Of a DNA stretch of 64,000 nucleotides, positions 50,856-60,623 are shown piece by piece. How positions within the stretch are numbered: position 1 is the first letter of the stretch; each line of letters starts with the position of its first letter. This stretch comes from Erwinia sp039023475 (GTDB lineage: Bacteria; Pseudomonadota; Gammaproteobacteria; Enterobacterales; Enterobacteriaceae): the NCBI RefSeq assembly GCF_039023475.1, contig NZ_JBCHVB010000010.1, forward strand, positions 44,804-108,803, read 5' to 3'. The position numbers were made by a program, and so were the translations under genes. The notes beneath the pieces were generated by a model that did no database searches, was not told the DNA's origin, and saw nothing but the letters and a program-made list of their open reading frames with translations.

Positions 50856-52481
50856 TCACTCCTCTTCCCTGATATCCTCAGGCTGCTCAAGTACGCTATA
50901 AGCCACCGCGCAAAATAGCGAACTGAGGCGTTTCATATCCCCCAGCAGACCAAGATGTAACGAGCTGGTTTCAATACTCTGCACGTTCTGGTGATGCAAA
51001 CGCTCAACGTGCTTATGTGAATAGCGTCGGTTAGTGATACGGAAGCGGTGCTTAGCCCGACGCAGGCGCTTGGCGCTGGTGATGTCCCGGGACAGGAACA
51101 CCGACAGGCTGAGGCGCAGATTAGCCGTCAGCTGCTCAAGCAGCGCGTCCAGCTCTCCCATGCCTTCTTCTGAAAATGCCCGGCCAGCGGTCAGTGATTT
51201 ATCGGCCACCTCACCACTCATGCGCTCCAGGATGTCACCGGCCATCTCCAGATTGACCGCCATCTCAATGGTTTCAGCCCAGCGGCGGGAGTCCGCTTCA
51301 GGGAGATCTTCTTTGGGCATGCGCGCCAGGTAGAGCTTGATTGCGGTGTAGAGCGTATCGACATCATCATCCAGCTTACGAATTTCACGCTCCTGGCGCA
51401 GTTCGCCGTGCACAACCTTGCTGAAAGTGCTCAGCATCAGCTCAAGGACATCACCCATGCGGAGGGTTTCACGGGCGGCGTTGGCAAGGGCGAGGGCTGG
51501 CGTATCGAGCGCACTGCTGTCGAGGTGTCGGGGTTTGAGACGCGGATCGGTTTCTGGCTCATCCTGAATCAGCCGCTGGCATAACCCGGCCATCGGCCCG
51601 GTAAAGGGCACCATGATCAGGCAGCGGATCACGTTGTAGAACACGTGAAAGTAAATCACCAGCTCTTCATCGTTGACGGGCAGTGTATCCATCCAGGCTG
51701 CCAGCGGATTAATAAAGGGCAGCACCATCAGCGAGCCAATAAATTTAAACAGCAGGCTGCCGAGCGCCACCCGCTTGCCCGCCGCATTGGACGCGCTGTT
51801 ATTGAGCATTGCCAGCAGGCCGCTTCCCAGATTGGCGCCAATGACCAGGCAAAGCGCAACCTTGAAGGAGATAACGCCGGTAGCCGTGAGCGTGGCCGTG
51901 ATCAGGACAGCGGCCAGGCTGGAGTAGCTGATAATCGCAAAGACAGCGCCGATCAGCGCATCCAGCAGGACATCCCCTGTCAGGGAAGAGAACAGCACCT
52001 TCACCCCGGCGGCCTGTGTGACGGGCGTGGCGGCCGCCACAATCAGCTCTAACGCCAGCAGGATCAGCCCCAGTCCAATGCTGGCGCGTCCCAGCTGCCC
52101 CGCTCGCGACTGCTTGCGGCCCAGGAAAAAGATCACGCCAAATAAAATCAACAGCGGCGAAAGCCAGGAGAGATCGAACGTCAGGATACGCGCCATCAGC
52201 GCGGTGCCGACGTCGGCGCCCAGAATAATGACCAGCGCCGGCGTCAGACCCACCAGCTCCTGGGCAACAAACGAAGTGACCAGCAGCGTGGTGGCATTAC
52301 TGCTTTGTACCAGGGCGGTAACGCCAATGCCGGCGGTAAAGGCCATCGGCTTTTTCGAGACGCTGTGACTGAGCACCCGACGTAAATCAGCGCCATACAC
52401 GCGCATGATGCCGGTTCTGACGATATGCGTCCCCCAGACCAGCAGCGCCACGGCTGAAAGTAAATTTAGCAGCGTTAACAA
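50856..52481 (-). CDS. yjbB: Na+/phosphate cotransporter-like protein YjbB
   Basis: The product is about 541 residues. The N-terminal half (1-310) has two copies of the Na/Pi cotransporter repeat with the QSSNATT motif (about 60-66) and GANLGSGLLAMLNNS. The C-terminal 200 residues are PhoU-like helices. E. coli YjbB exports phosphate when internal levels are high. The open frame begins with GTG 52496, but TTG 52481 is preferred because GAGG lies nine bases upstream and the protein then aligns with E. coli MLTLLHLLSAVALLVWG. The use of TTG is inferred. Confidence 0.93.
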   Translation of the reverse strand: MLTLLNLLSAVALLVWGTHIVRTGIMRVYGADLRRVLSHSVSKKPMAFTAGIGVTALVQSSNATTLLVTSFVAQELVGLTPALVIILGADVGTALMARILTFDLSWLSPLLILFGVIFFLGRKQSRAGQLGRASIGLGLILLALELIVAAATPVTQAAGVKVLFSSLTGDVLLDALIGAVFAIISYSSLAAVLITATLTATGVISFKVALCLVIGANLGSGLLAMLNNSASNAAGKRVALGSLLFKFIGSLMVLPFINPLAAWMDTLPVNDEELVIYFHVFYNVIRCLIMVPFTGPMAGLCQRLIQDEPETDPRLKPRHLDSSALDTPALALANAARETLRMGDVLELMLSTFSKVVHGELRQEREIRKLDDDVDTLYTAIKLYLARMPKEDLPEADSRRWAETIEMAVNLEMAGDILERMSGEVADKSLTAGRAFSEEGMGELDALLEQLTANLRLSLSVFLSRDITSAKRLRRAKHRFRITNRRYSHKHVERLHHQNVQSIETSSLHLGLLGDMKRLSSLFCAVAYSVLEQPEDIREEE

Positions 52482-52697
52482 AGCAATCGACCTCACAACT
52501 TCTCAAACTGAACGCATTCAGGGCCGGTTTTCAGCCCTACAGACAGCATTAAGTTTAGTCTGTTTATGGAAAAATCTTTTTAATCAGAAGGATATATTTA
52601 AGTAATTACGCGGATTTTGGTAAAGCGTGGCGGTATGAATGGGGCACTATGCCAGGGCAGGCCGGATAATAAAATGGCCGACCTGCCCGGTCATGGA

Positions 52698-55600
52698 TCA
52701 ATCTGCGTCGTAGCCCAGATTCGCGGCCAGCCAGCGCTCCACTTCGCTGACGGACATGCCCTTACGACGGGCGTAATCCTCAATCTGGTCACGCTGAAGC
52801 TGGGCCACCGCAAAATACTTACTTTCCGGATGGCTGAAGTACCAGCCGGAAACGGCTGCACCAGGCCACATGGCAAAAGATTCCGTCAGCTTCATCCCGG
52901 TATGGGCTTCCACATCCAGCAGCTTCCAGATAGTCTCTTTTTCCGTATGTTCCGGACAGGCGGGATAGCCCGGTGCCGGTCTTATCCCCTGATAGTTTTC
53001 GCGGATCAGCTCTTCATTACTGAGATTTTCCGTCGCGGCATAACCCCAGATCACTTTTCGCACCCGCTCATGCAGGTATTCAGCAAACGCTTCCGCCAGA
53101 CGATCGGCGAGGGCCTTCACCATAATTTTATTATAATCATCATGTCTGGCATCGAAGGCCTCCGCCAGCGCATCCTCTTCCAGTCCGCCGGTAACGGCAA
53201 ACGCGCCCAGATAGTCCACTTTCCCACTGCTTTTCGGCGCCACGAAATCGGCCAGGCAGTAGTTCGCAAACTCCTTTTTATCGGTCTGCTGACGTAAGTG
53301 ATTACTTACTTGCAAAATCTGAGTACGGGTTTCGTCCTGGTAAATCTCGATATCATCGCCCACGCGGTTCGCCGGGAAAATGCCCACCACGCCGCGCGGA
53401 TTCAGCGATTTATTCTGGCTCAGATCGTCCAGCATTGCATTGGCATCGGCCAGAACGCGCCGGGCTTCTTCGCCAACGACTTCATCTTCCAGAATACGCG
53501 GGTATTTACCGGCCAGCGACCAGGTCATAAAGAAAGGCGTCCAGTCGATGTAGTTACGCAGCGTTTCGATGTCAGCACTCACTTCGCTTATACCCAGCCT
53601 GTGTGCAGGCGGCGGCGTATAATTTCCCCAGTCAATACTGAGAGCATTGTCGCGGGCTGCCTGCAGGCTGACCGGCGGGGTACGCGGCTTTTTACGGGCA
53701 TGCTGGATGCGTACCGTTTCATACTCTTTACGGGTCCGGGCCACAAAATCGTCATACTGAGTGGCCGACAGCAGCGATGAAACCACCCCAACGGTGCGCG
53801 ACGCGTTCTGCACGTAAACCGTGGGGCCACTGTAGTTTTGCTCGATTTTGACCGCCGTGTGCGCTTTCGAGGTCGTTGCACCGCCAATCAGCAACGGCAG
53901 GGTGAATCCCTGACGCTCCATCTCTTTCGCCACGTTGACCATCTCATCCAGCGATGGCGTAATCAGCCCTGAAAGGCCGATCATATCGGCGTTCTGCTCT
54001 CTGGCGGTTTTCAGGATTTTTTCGCCCGGCACCATGACGCCCAGATCGATAATTTCGTAGTTGTTGCACTGAAGGACCACGCCAACGATATTTTTGCCGA
54101 TGTCATGCACGTCGCCCTTAACCGTCGCCAGGACGATTTTGCCGTTGGTACTGCCCTTCTCTTTACTCGCCTCAATGTACGGCTCCAGCCAGGCGACCGC
54201 CTGTTTCATGACGCGGGCGGATTTTACCACCTGCGGCAGGAACATTTTGCCCTCACCAAAGAGATCGCCCACCACGTTCATGCCCGCCATCAGCGGGCCT
54301 TCGATCACCTCTATCGGGCGACTGACGTTCTGTCTCGCGGCTTCGGTATCCTCCTCAATAAATTCAGTAATGCCTTTGACCAGCGAATATTCCAGCCGTT
54401 TTTCAACCGTCCAGCTGCGCCACTCGGCCTGGGGACGGGTACTTTCATCCTGCGGTTTGCTGCCGCGAAACCTTTCGGCCAGCTCAAGCATCCGCTCGGT
54501 GCCATCCTCCCGGCGGTTCAGGATGACGTCTTCTACAGCCTCCTTCAGCTCCGGGTCCAGGTCGTCGTAGATCGCCAGCTGGCCGGCGTTAACAATGCCC
54601 ATATCCATGCCGTTGCGGATTGCGTAATAGAGAAAGACGGCGTGGATCGCTTCGCGTACGGGGTCGTTGCCGCGAAATGAGAAGGAAACGTTTGAGACGC
54701 CGCCGGAAATCATCGCGTGCGGCAGCTCACGCTTGATGTCTTCACAGGCGCCGATAAAATCCATCGCATAGTTGTTATGTTCTTCAATCCCGGTTGCCAC
54801 GGCAAAGATGTTGGGATCGAAGATAATGTCTTCCGGCGGGAAACCGACCTCTTCAGTCAGGATCTTATAAGCCCGGCGGCAGATTTCAATTTTGCGCTCG
54901 CGGGTATCGGCCTGGCCCGCTTCGTCAAAGGCCATCACGACCATCGCCGCCCCGTAGCGCCGCACCAGGCGCGCGTGGGCGATAAAAGCCTCCACGCCCT
55001 CTTTCATGGAGATGGAGTTCACGATCCCCTTCCCCTGGATGCACTGAAGCCCCTTCTCGATTACCTCCCACTTAGAAGAATCGATCATTATCGGTACGCG
55101 GGCGATGTCCGGCTCGCCCGCGATAAGGTTGAGAAAACGCACCATTGCCGCTTCGGCGTCGAGCATTCCCTCATCCATATTAATATCAATAATCTGCGCG
55201 CCGCTCTCTACCTGCTGGAGCGCAACTTCCAGCGCTTCATTATATTTTTCTTCTTTAATCAGCCGCTTAAACTTCGCTGAGCCGGTCACATTGGTGCGTT
55301 CGCCTACGTTTACAAACAGCGAATCGGCGCTGATGGTCAGCGGCTCCAGTCCCGAAAGGCGGCAGGCGACCGGCAGTTCCGGCAGCGCACGCGGCGGAAC
55401 GCCCTCTACCGCTTTCGCCATAGCGGCGATGTGCGCTGGCGTGGTGCCACAACAGCCGCCAACAATGTTCAAAAAGCCCGACCTCGCCCATTCGCCGATC
55501 TGCTCAGCCATGATCTCCGCATCCAGATCGTATTCGCCGAAGGCGTTTGGCAGACCCGCATTAGGGTGCGCGGTGACATAACCTTCCGCAATGCGCGACA

Positions 55601-56381
55601 GCTCTGATACATATTGACGCAGCTCATCCGGACCCAGCGCGCAGTTCAGACCAAAAGAGAGCGGGCGGGCGTGGCGCAGAGAGTTATAAAAAGCTTCCGT
55701 GGTCTGTCCCGATAACGTCCGGCCAGAGGCATCGGTAATGGTGCCGGAGATCATCAGCGGCAGGGTGACGCCGAGCGCGTCAAATTCGATTTCGACGGCA
55801 AAGATTGCCGCCTTGGCATTAAGGGTATCGAAGACCGTTTCAATCATGATGATATCCGCTCCGCCCTCCACCAGCGCGCGGGTTGACTCGCGGTAGGCTT
55901 CCACCAGCTGATTAAAGGTCACGTTACGGAAGGCCGGATCGTTAACGTCCGGTGAAATAGAGCAGGTGCGGTTGGTCGGGCCAAGGACACCCGCTACGTA
56001 GCGCGGCCGGTCAGGCGTGCGCGCCGTCCACTCGTCGGCACAGGCGCGCGCCAGGCGGGCGGCCTCGTAGTTAATTTCCGCAGAGAGCGACGCCATGTGG
56101 TAATCCGCCATCGCGATGGTGGTGGAGTTGAAGGTATTGGTTTCGAGAATGTCGGCGCCCGCTTCCAGATAGCCGTTATGAATCGCCGTAATCACATCCG
56201 GGCGGGTCAGCACCAGCAGGTCGTTATTGCCTTGCAGGTCGCTCTGCCAGTCGGCAAAACGCTCTCCCCGAAAATCCGCTTCCTCCAGACGGTAGCTCTG
56301 GATCATTGTGCCCATGCCGCCATCCAGCACCATGATGCGTTTCGCCAGCTGCTGATGCAGCGCTTCTGTTTTGTTACCCAC
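52698..56381 (-). CDS. metH: Cobalamin-dependent methionine synthase MetH
   Basis: The 1227-residue product, the same length as in E. coli, has four modules. These are the homocysteine domain (about 1-330, zinc cysteines in GGCCGTT near 310), the methyltetrahydrofolate barrel (about 355-640), the cobalamin domain with DVHDIGKN (His ligand, about 758) and the reactivation domain (about 900-1227). It methylates homocysteine to methionine. The longest frame starts at 56453, but GTG 56381 is preferred because GAGG lies five bases before it and family length results. It is divergent from iclR. Confidence 0.98.
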   Translation of the reverse strand: MGNKTEALHQQLAKRIMVLDGGMGTMIQSYRLEEADFRGERFADWQSDLQGNNDLLVLTRPDVITAIHNGYLEAGADILETNTFNSTTIAMADYHMASLSAEINYEAARLARACADEWTARTPDRPRYVAGVLGPTNRTCSISPDVNDPAFRNVTFNQLVEAYRESTRALVEGGADIIMIETVFDTLNAKAAIFAVEIEFDALGVTLPLMISGTITDASGRTLSGQTTEAFYNSLRHARPLSFGLNCALGPDELRQYVSELSRIAEGYVTAHPNAGLPNAFGEYDLDAEIMAEQIGEWARSGFLNIVGGCCGTTPAHIAAMAKAVEGVPPRALPELPVACRLSGLEPLTISADSLFVNVGERTNVTGSAKFKRLIKEEKYNEALEVALQQVESGAQIIDINMDEGMLDAEAAMVRFLNLIAGEPDIARVPIMIDSSKWEVIEKGLQCIQGKGIVNSISMKEGVEAFIAHARLVRRYGAAMVVMAFDEAGQADTRERKIEICRRAYKILTEEVGFPPEDIIFDPNIFAVATGIEEHNNYAMDFIGACEDIKRELPHAMISGGVSNVSFSFRGNDPVREAIHAVFLYYAIRNGMDMGIVNAGQLAIYDDLDPELKEAVEDVILNRREDGTERMLELAERFRGSKPQDESTRPQAEWRSWTVEKRLEYSLVKGITEFIEEDTEAARQNVSRPIEVIEGPLMAGMNVVGDLFGEGKMFLPQVVKSARVMKQAVAWLEPYIEASKEKGSTNGKIVLATVKGDVHDIGKNIVGVVLQCNNYEIIDLGVMVPGEKILKTAREQNADMIGLSGLITPSLDEMVNVAKEMERQGFTLPLLIGGATTSKAHTAVKIEQNYSGPTVYVQNASRTVGVVSSLLSATQYDDFVARTRKEYETVRIQHARKKPRTPPVSLQAARDNALSIDWGNYTPPPAHRLGISEVSADIETLRNYIDWTPFFMTWSLAGKYPRILEDEVVGEEARRVLADANAMLDDLSQNKSLNPRGVVGIFPANRVGDDIEIYQDETRTQILQVSNHLRQQTDKKEFANYCLADFVAPKSSGKVDYLGAFAVTGGLEEDALAEAFDARHDDYNKIMVKALADRLAEAFAEYLHERVRKVIWGYAATENLSNEELIRENYQGIRPAPGYPACPEHTEKETIWKLLDVEAHTGMKLTESFAMWPGAAVSGWYFSHPESKYFAVAQLQRDQIEDYARRKGMSVSEVERWLAANLGYDAD

Positions 56382-56465
56382 TCTAGCCTCTTCAACGTCA
56401 CCCAGCGGCAAAATGCCAGCAAACCATACTGGCACAACTTCTGAGCAGGACAAAGTAAAGGACCT

Positions 56466-56478
56466 TGAGACATTTTCA
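56466..56478. promoter_or_regulatory. Possible MetR site upstream of metH
   Basis: TGAGACATTTTCA resembles the MetR consensus TGAANNTNNTTCA (changes at two of the fixed positions) and lies 85 bp before metH. MetR activates metH in E. coli. Confidence 0.35.
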
Positions 56479-56537
56479 GGCAGTGCTATCTACTGCTCCG
56501 ACCAGATTATCCAGCATTGCATTCCTGAGTAATAAAA

Positions 56538-56552
56538 CGAAAATGGTTTCCA
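56538..56552. promoter_or_regulatory. Candidate IclR operator of iclR
   Basis: Read on the minus strand, TGGAAACCATTTTCG agrees with the IclR box TGGAAATNATTTCCA at 12 of 15 positions. It lies 25 bp before the iclR start, which fits autoregulation. Confidence 0.6.
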
Positions 56553-56576
56553 CATAGTGAAATTAAGGAGTCCGGA

Positions 56577-57410
56577 ATGGCTAATTCTGACGTCGTGAAG
56601 CGCGGCAAAAAACCGCGTACGGCCGCCGCCCAGCCAGCCCAACCCGCCGGGCAGGTGCAGTCGCTGACGCGGGGGCTTAAGCTGCTGGAATTCATCGCCG
56701 ATTCCCACGGCAGCGTCGCCCTGACGGAGCTTGCGCAACAGGCTGGCTTACCCAACTCCACCACGCACCGCCTGTTATCCACCATGCAGCAGCAGGGGTT
56801 CGTTCGTCAGGTCGGTGATTTGGGCCTCTGGACCATTGGCGCGCACGCCTTCGTGGTGGGCAGTAGCTTCCTGCAAAGCCGCAATCTGCTGGCGCTGGTG
56901 CATCCCATGCTGCGCAAGCTGATGGAGGATTCCGGCGAAACGGTTAACCTGGCGGTGCTGGACATCAGCGACCGTCAGGCGGTGATCATCGATCAGGTGC
57001 AGTGTACCCAGCTGATGCGTATGTCTGCGCCAATTGGCGGCAAACTGCCGATGCACGCCTCAGGCGCGGGCAAAGCGTTTCTGGCTAACCTGGATGATGC
57101 CCAGGTCAGTGAACTGCTGCATCGTCAGGGACTGCATCACTATACGCCGCGTACGCTGATGTCGCCGCACAGTCTGAAGGAGAACCTGGCGCACATACGC
57201 AAGATTGGCTTCGCCTTTGACGACGAAGAGCACGCGCTGGGGCTGCGCTGCGTGGCGGCCTGCATCTATGATGAGCACCACGAACCTTTTGCCGCTATCT
57301 CTATTTCCGGACCGGTGTCGCGCGTCACGGACGATCGCGTGACCGAGCTTGGGGCGCTGGTGATTAAGGCCGCGAAAGAGATCACCCGGCAGTATGGTGG
57401 GGTGAGGTAG
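56577..57410 (+). CDS. iclR: Glyoxylate-bypass repressor IclR
   Basis: This 277-residue regulator has the winged helix in about 30-90 (LTRGLKLLEFIADSHGSVALTELAQQAGLPNSTTHRLLSTM) and the IclR effector domain (about 110-270) with LMRMSAPIGGKLPMHASGAGKAFLA. It represses aceBAK; glyoxylate relieves and pyruvate favours repression. It is convergent with aceK and divergent from metH, as in E. coli. AAGGAG precedes its ATG. Confidence 0.97.
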   Translation: MANSDVVKRGKKPRTAAAQPAQPAGQVQSLTRGLKLLEFIADSHGSVALTELAQQAGLPNSTTHRLLSTMQQQGFVRQVGDLGLWTIGAHAFVVGSSFLQSRNLLALVHPMLRKLMEDSGETVNLAVLDISDRQAVIIDQVQCTQLMRMSAPIGGKLPMHASGAGKAFLANLDDAQVSELLHRQGLHHYTPRTLMSPHSLKENLAHIRKIGFAFDDEEHALGLRCVAACIYDEHHEPFAAISISGPVSRVTDDRVTELGALVIKAAKEITRQYGGVR

Positions 57411-57418
57411 CGGCTGAG

Positions 57419-57437
57419 GCCACGCATCATGCGTGGC
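57419..57437. terminator. Palindromic hairpin between iclR and aceK
   Basis: GCCACGCAT-C-ATGCGTGGC lies in the 66-bp gap between the convergent stop codons. There is no T-run; it may terminate both genes weakly or be a small repeat. Confidence 0.5.
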
Positions 57438-57476
57438 TCCCGTCGGATAGGGTATTGGAAGGAGTGAATCGGTCGG

Positions 57477-59270
57477 TCAGGATGCGCTCCACAAAGAACG
57501 GGCTATCCCGCCAGGCCGTAAGGGCGCTGCGGCCATCTCCGCTGGGGCAGCGGTAAAGCGCTGGCAAAATCGCTGACGACGGCGATAGGCAAAGACATCC
57601 TCAATGTGCCCGTCACGGATACGCTGCTGAAGCCCCCGCCACCACGCCGCGTTGAACAGCTCGCCATGCATCTCTTCAAACAGCGCCGCTATCGCCGGCT
57701 CCACACAGAGATAATGGCGAAACTCCTCAGGAAACACATCTTCCGGCGCTACGCTGTACCAGGGCAGCGCGGCCAGTTCATCTTCCGGCGTACGGGCCTG
57801 AGGTATGTCGCGAAAGTTCACCTCGGTCATGTAGCAAATTTCGTCGTAATCATAAAACACCACTCTTCCATGGCGCGTCACGCCGAAATTCTTATAGAGC
57901 AGATCGCCGGGAAAGATGTTGGCGGCCGCCAGCTGTCTGACGGCATTGCCATACTCCTCAATAGCATCGCGTCGCTGCCGATCATCCGCCTGTTGCAGCC
58001 AGAGATTGAGCGGCGTCATCCGGCGCTCCAGATAAAGGTGGCTGATAATCACTTTATCTCCCTCTTCACGCAGCTTATCGGGGATTTCCCGCCGCATTTC
58101 CGCCAGCAGTTCGTCACCGATCCGCGAGCGTTCGAGCGCGAAATGCTCAAATTCCTGGGTATCTGCCATCCGGCCAACGCGATCGTGCTCTTTCACCAGC
58201 TGGTAGCATTCCCTGACCCGCTCCGGCGTCACCTCTTTTTGCGGGGCAAAACGATCTTTGATCACTTTGAAAACACGATCGTAGCCGGGAAGCATAAACA
58301 CCAGCATGACTAAACCGCGCACGCCCGGCGCAACGGCAAACCGGTTTTTGGTCGTCGAAATCACCTGAAGGTATTCCCGGTAGCATTCCGTTTTGCCATG
58401 CTTCTGGCAGCCTATCGCCATATAAAGATCGGCGGTGGTTTTGCCGGGTAATATTTCCCGTAGCCATTCCACCAGCGCGGCAGGCAGCGGTGCGTAAACC
58501 ATAAAATAGGCGCGGGCGAAGCCAAATACGATGCTGGCTTCACGCCGCCGCGTCAGGCAGGTATCAATAAACAGTCCGCCGCTTTCGCTGCGGTGTAGCG
58601 GCAGCAGAAAAGCATATACGCCAGAGGGCAACCGCAATTTCCCCACCAGCCAGGCAGCTTTATTGCGGTAAAACAGTTCATTGGCGATTTCAAGCTGCCC
58701 TTCCCGCAGATCCGTTTCGCTGAAGTTTTCCCGCAGATGCGCAATGGTGTAGCCAATATCCCTCGCAAGATCGTCCCAGGGCAACCGCAGAGGGAGGTCG
58801 CTTAACATCTTGCTCAGCAGCGCCTGCCAGCCGTTCAAGGCATCGAACGTTTTCGACAGCGGTCGGGGAATGGTACGAAAGCGGCGGTCTGGTTGTGAAC
58901 TGGTAATAAACAGCCGCTCCGGGGAAAGCCGCTGATGACCGCACAGACGACAGTAAACGGAGTTAAAAAAACTTTCGGCAATTTCAAAACGCGGATAGTC
59001 CGTCAGCAGCTCGCCGTAGAGCGCCTTTACGCGCAGCAAAAAGTCCCCGTTGAAATCCGTAAGGTGAGTGATGCATTTCAGTTGCTCCACGACCAGCGCC
59101 ACGTGCCGGTCGTAGAGGTGAATGCGTGCCTTCATCGCTTCCTGCACGGCCAGCCAATCGGCCTGCTCAAAGCGCTGTTGGGCCCCCGCCGTCACTTCCA
59201 GAAAGCGACCATACTGTGCGTCAAACCCCTGCAAAATGGTTTGCGCGATAAGCATTTCCAGCTGCGGCAT
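57477..59270 (-). CDS. aceK: Isocitrate dehydrogenase kinase/phosphatase AceK
   Basis: This bifunctional enzyme phosphorylates and dephosphorylates isocitrate dehydrogenase to divide flux between the TCA cycle and the glyoxylate bypass. It is 597 residues, in the usual range. The N-terminal half is the regulatory helical domain and the C-terminal half the kinase fold, with VTRHGRVVFYDYDEICYMTEVNFRDIP (DYDE metal site, about 475-478). It is the last gene of aceBAK. The gap to aceA is 18 bp. Confidence 0.97.
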   Translation of the reverse strand: MPQLEMLIAQTILQGFDAQYGRFLEVTAGAQQRFEQADWLAVQEAMKARIHLYDRHVALVVEQLKCITHLTDFNGDFLLRVKALYGELLTDYPRFEIAESFFNSVYCRLCGHQRLSPERLFITSSQPDRRFRTIPRPLSKTFDALNGWQALLSKMLSDLPLRLPWDDLARDIGYTIAHLRENFSETDLREGQLEIANELFYRNKAAWLVGKLRLPSGVYAFLLPLHRSESGGLFIDTCLTRRREASIVFGFARAYFMVYAPLPAALVEWLREILPGKTTADLYMAIGCQKHGKTECYREYLQVISTTKNRFAVAPGVRGLVMLVFMLPGYDRVFKVIKDRFAPQKEVTPERVRECYQLVKEHDRVGRMADTQEFEHFALERSRIGDELLAEMRREIPDKLREEGDKVIISHLYLERRMTPLNLWLQQADDRQRRDAIEEYGNAVRQLAAANIFPGDLLYKNFGVTRHGRVVFYDYDEICYMTEVNFRDIPQARTPEDELAALPWYSVAPEDVFPEEFRHYLCVEPAIAALFEEMHGELFNAAWWRGLQQRIRDGHIEDVFAYRRRQRFCQRFTAAPAEMAAAPLRPGGIARSLWSAS

Positions 59271-59288
59271 GAGGCCCTCCGGTTTTAT

Positions 59289-60593
59289 TCAGAACTGCTG
59301 CTCTTCGGTAGAACCGGTCAGCGCCGTCACCGACGATACGCCCCCCTGAATAATGGTGGTTACATTGTCAAAATACCCTGTTCCCACTTCCTGCTGATGC
59401 GAAGAGAAGGTGTAACCTTGTTCACGGGCTGCAAATTCGGGCTGCTGTACTTTGTCGACGTAATGACGCATCCCCTCGCCCTGAGCGTAAGCCCTGGCCA
59501 GATCGAACATGTTGAACCACATACTGTGGATACCGGCCAGCGTAATAAACTGGAAGCGATAGCCCATTTCCGCCAGTGACTGCTGGAAACTGGCGATGGC
59601 GGCGTCATCAAGGTTCTTTTTCCAGTTAAAAGAGGGGGAACAGTTATAGGCCAGCAGCTTGCCGGGGAAGCGGGCGTGAATGGCGTCGGCAAAGCGCCGG
59701 GCCAGCGCCAGATCGGGCGTTGAGGTTTCGCACCACAGCACGTCAGCATAGGGCGCATAGGCCAGCCCGCGTGCGATAGCCTGCTCTATACCGGCCCGGG
59801 TGCGAAAGAATCCCTCGGGCGTGCGCTCGCCGGTAATAAACTCACGGTCATATTCGTCGCAGTCTGAGGTAATCAGATCGGCGGCATCGGCATCCGTTCT
59901 TGCAATCAGTACCGTCGGCACATCCATTACGTCTGCCGCAAGCCGGGCAGCAACCAGCTTCTGAACCGCCTCCTGAGTAGGCACCAGGACCTTACCGCCC
60001 ATATGGCCGCACTTCTTCGCCGAAGCGAGCTGATCTTCGAAGTGTACGCCGCCAGCGCCGGCCTGGATCATCGCCTTCATCAGCTCAAAGGCATTCAGCA
60101 CCCCGCCAAAGCCCGCTTCCGCATCGGCCACAATGGGCAGATAGTAATCCGTGTAGCCTGGATCGCCGGGCGCAATCTGGCTGGCCCACTGGATTTGGTC
60201 GGCCCGCTGGAAAGTGTTGTTGATACGCTCAACGACTGATGGCACCGAATTAGCGGGATAAAGCGATTGGTCGGGATACATGCTCCCGGCAAGGTTGGCA
60301 TCCGCTGCGACCTGCCATCCGGAAAGATAGATAGCCTCAATCCCTGCTTTCGCCTGCTGTAGCGCCTGGCCACCGCTCAGCGCCCCCAGGCTATTGATAT
60401 ACCCTTTTCTGGCGTCACCGTTCAGCAGCCGCCACAGTTTTTCAGCGCCCTGGCAGGCCAGCGTGCAGACCGGATTCACCGAGCCGCGGAGCCGGACGAC
60501 CTCTTCTGCGCTGTAAGGACGGGTAATCCCTTCCCAGCGTGCGCTGCGCCACTGTTGTTCCGTCTTCTCAATCTGTTGGATACGCGTTGTCAT
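59289..60593 (-). CDS. aceA: Isocitrate lyase AceA
   Basis: The enzyme splits isocitrate to glyoxylate and succinate. It is 434 residues, as in E. coli, with the catalytic KKCGHMGGK (193-201, Cys195), NSLGALSGGQALQQAKAGIEAIYLSGWQVAADAN in parts at about 67-100, and CSPSFNWKKNLDD. ATG 60593 is preferred over the frame start because GAGG lies six bases before it. It is the second gene of aceBAK, 30 bp after aceB. Confidence 0.98.
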   Translation of the reverse strand: MTTRIQQIEKTEQQWRSARWEGITRPYSAEEVVRLRGSVNPVCTLACQGAEKLWRLLNGDARKGYINSLGALSGGQALQQAKAGIEAIYLSGWQVAADANLAGSMYPDQSLYPANSVPSVVERINNTFQRADQIQWASQIAPGDPGYTDYYLPIVADAEAGFGGVLNAFELMKAMIQAGAGGVHFEDQLASAKKCGHMGGKVLVPTQEAVQKLVAARLAADVMDVPTVLIARTDADAADLITSDCDEYDREFITGERTPEGFFRTRAGIEQAIARGLAYAPYADVLWCETSTPDLALARRFADAIHARFPGKLLAYNCSPSFNWKKNLDDAAIASFQQSLAEMGYRFQFITLAGIHSMWFNMFDLARAYAQGEGMRHYVDKVQQPEFAAREQGYTFSSHQQEVGTGYFDNVTTIIQGGVSSVTALTGSTEEQQF

Positions 60594-60623
60594 AGAAGGC
60601 CTCATGGGATTAGGGGTCAGTGG

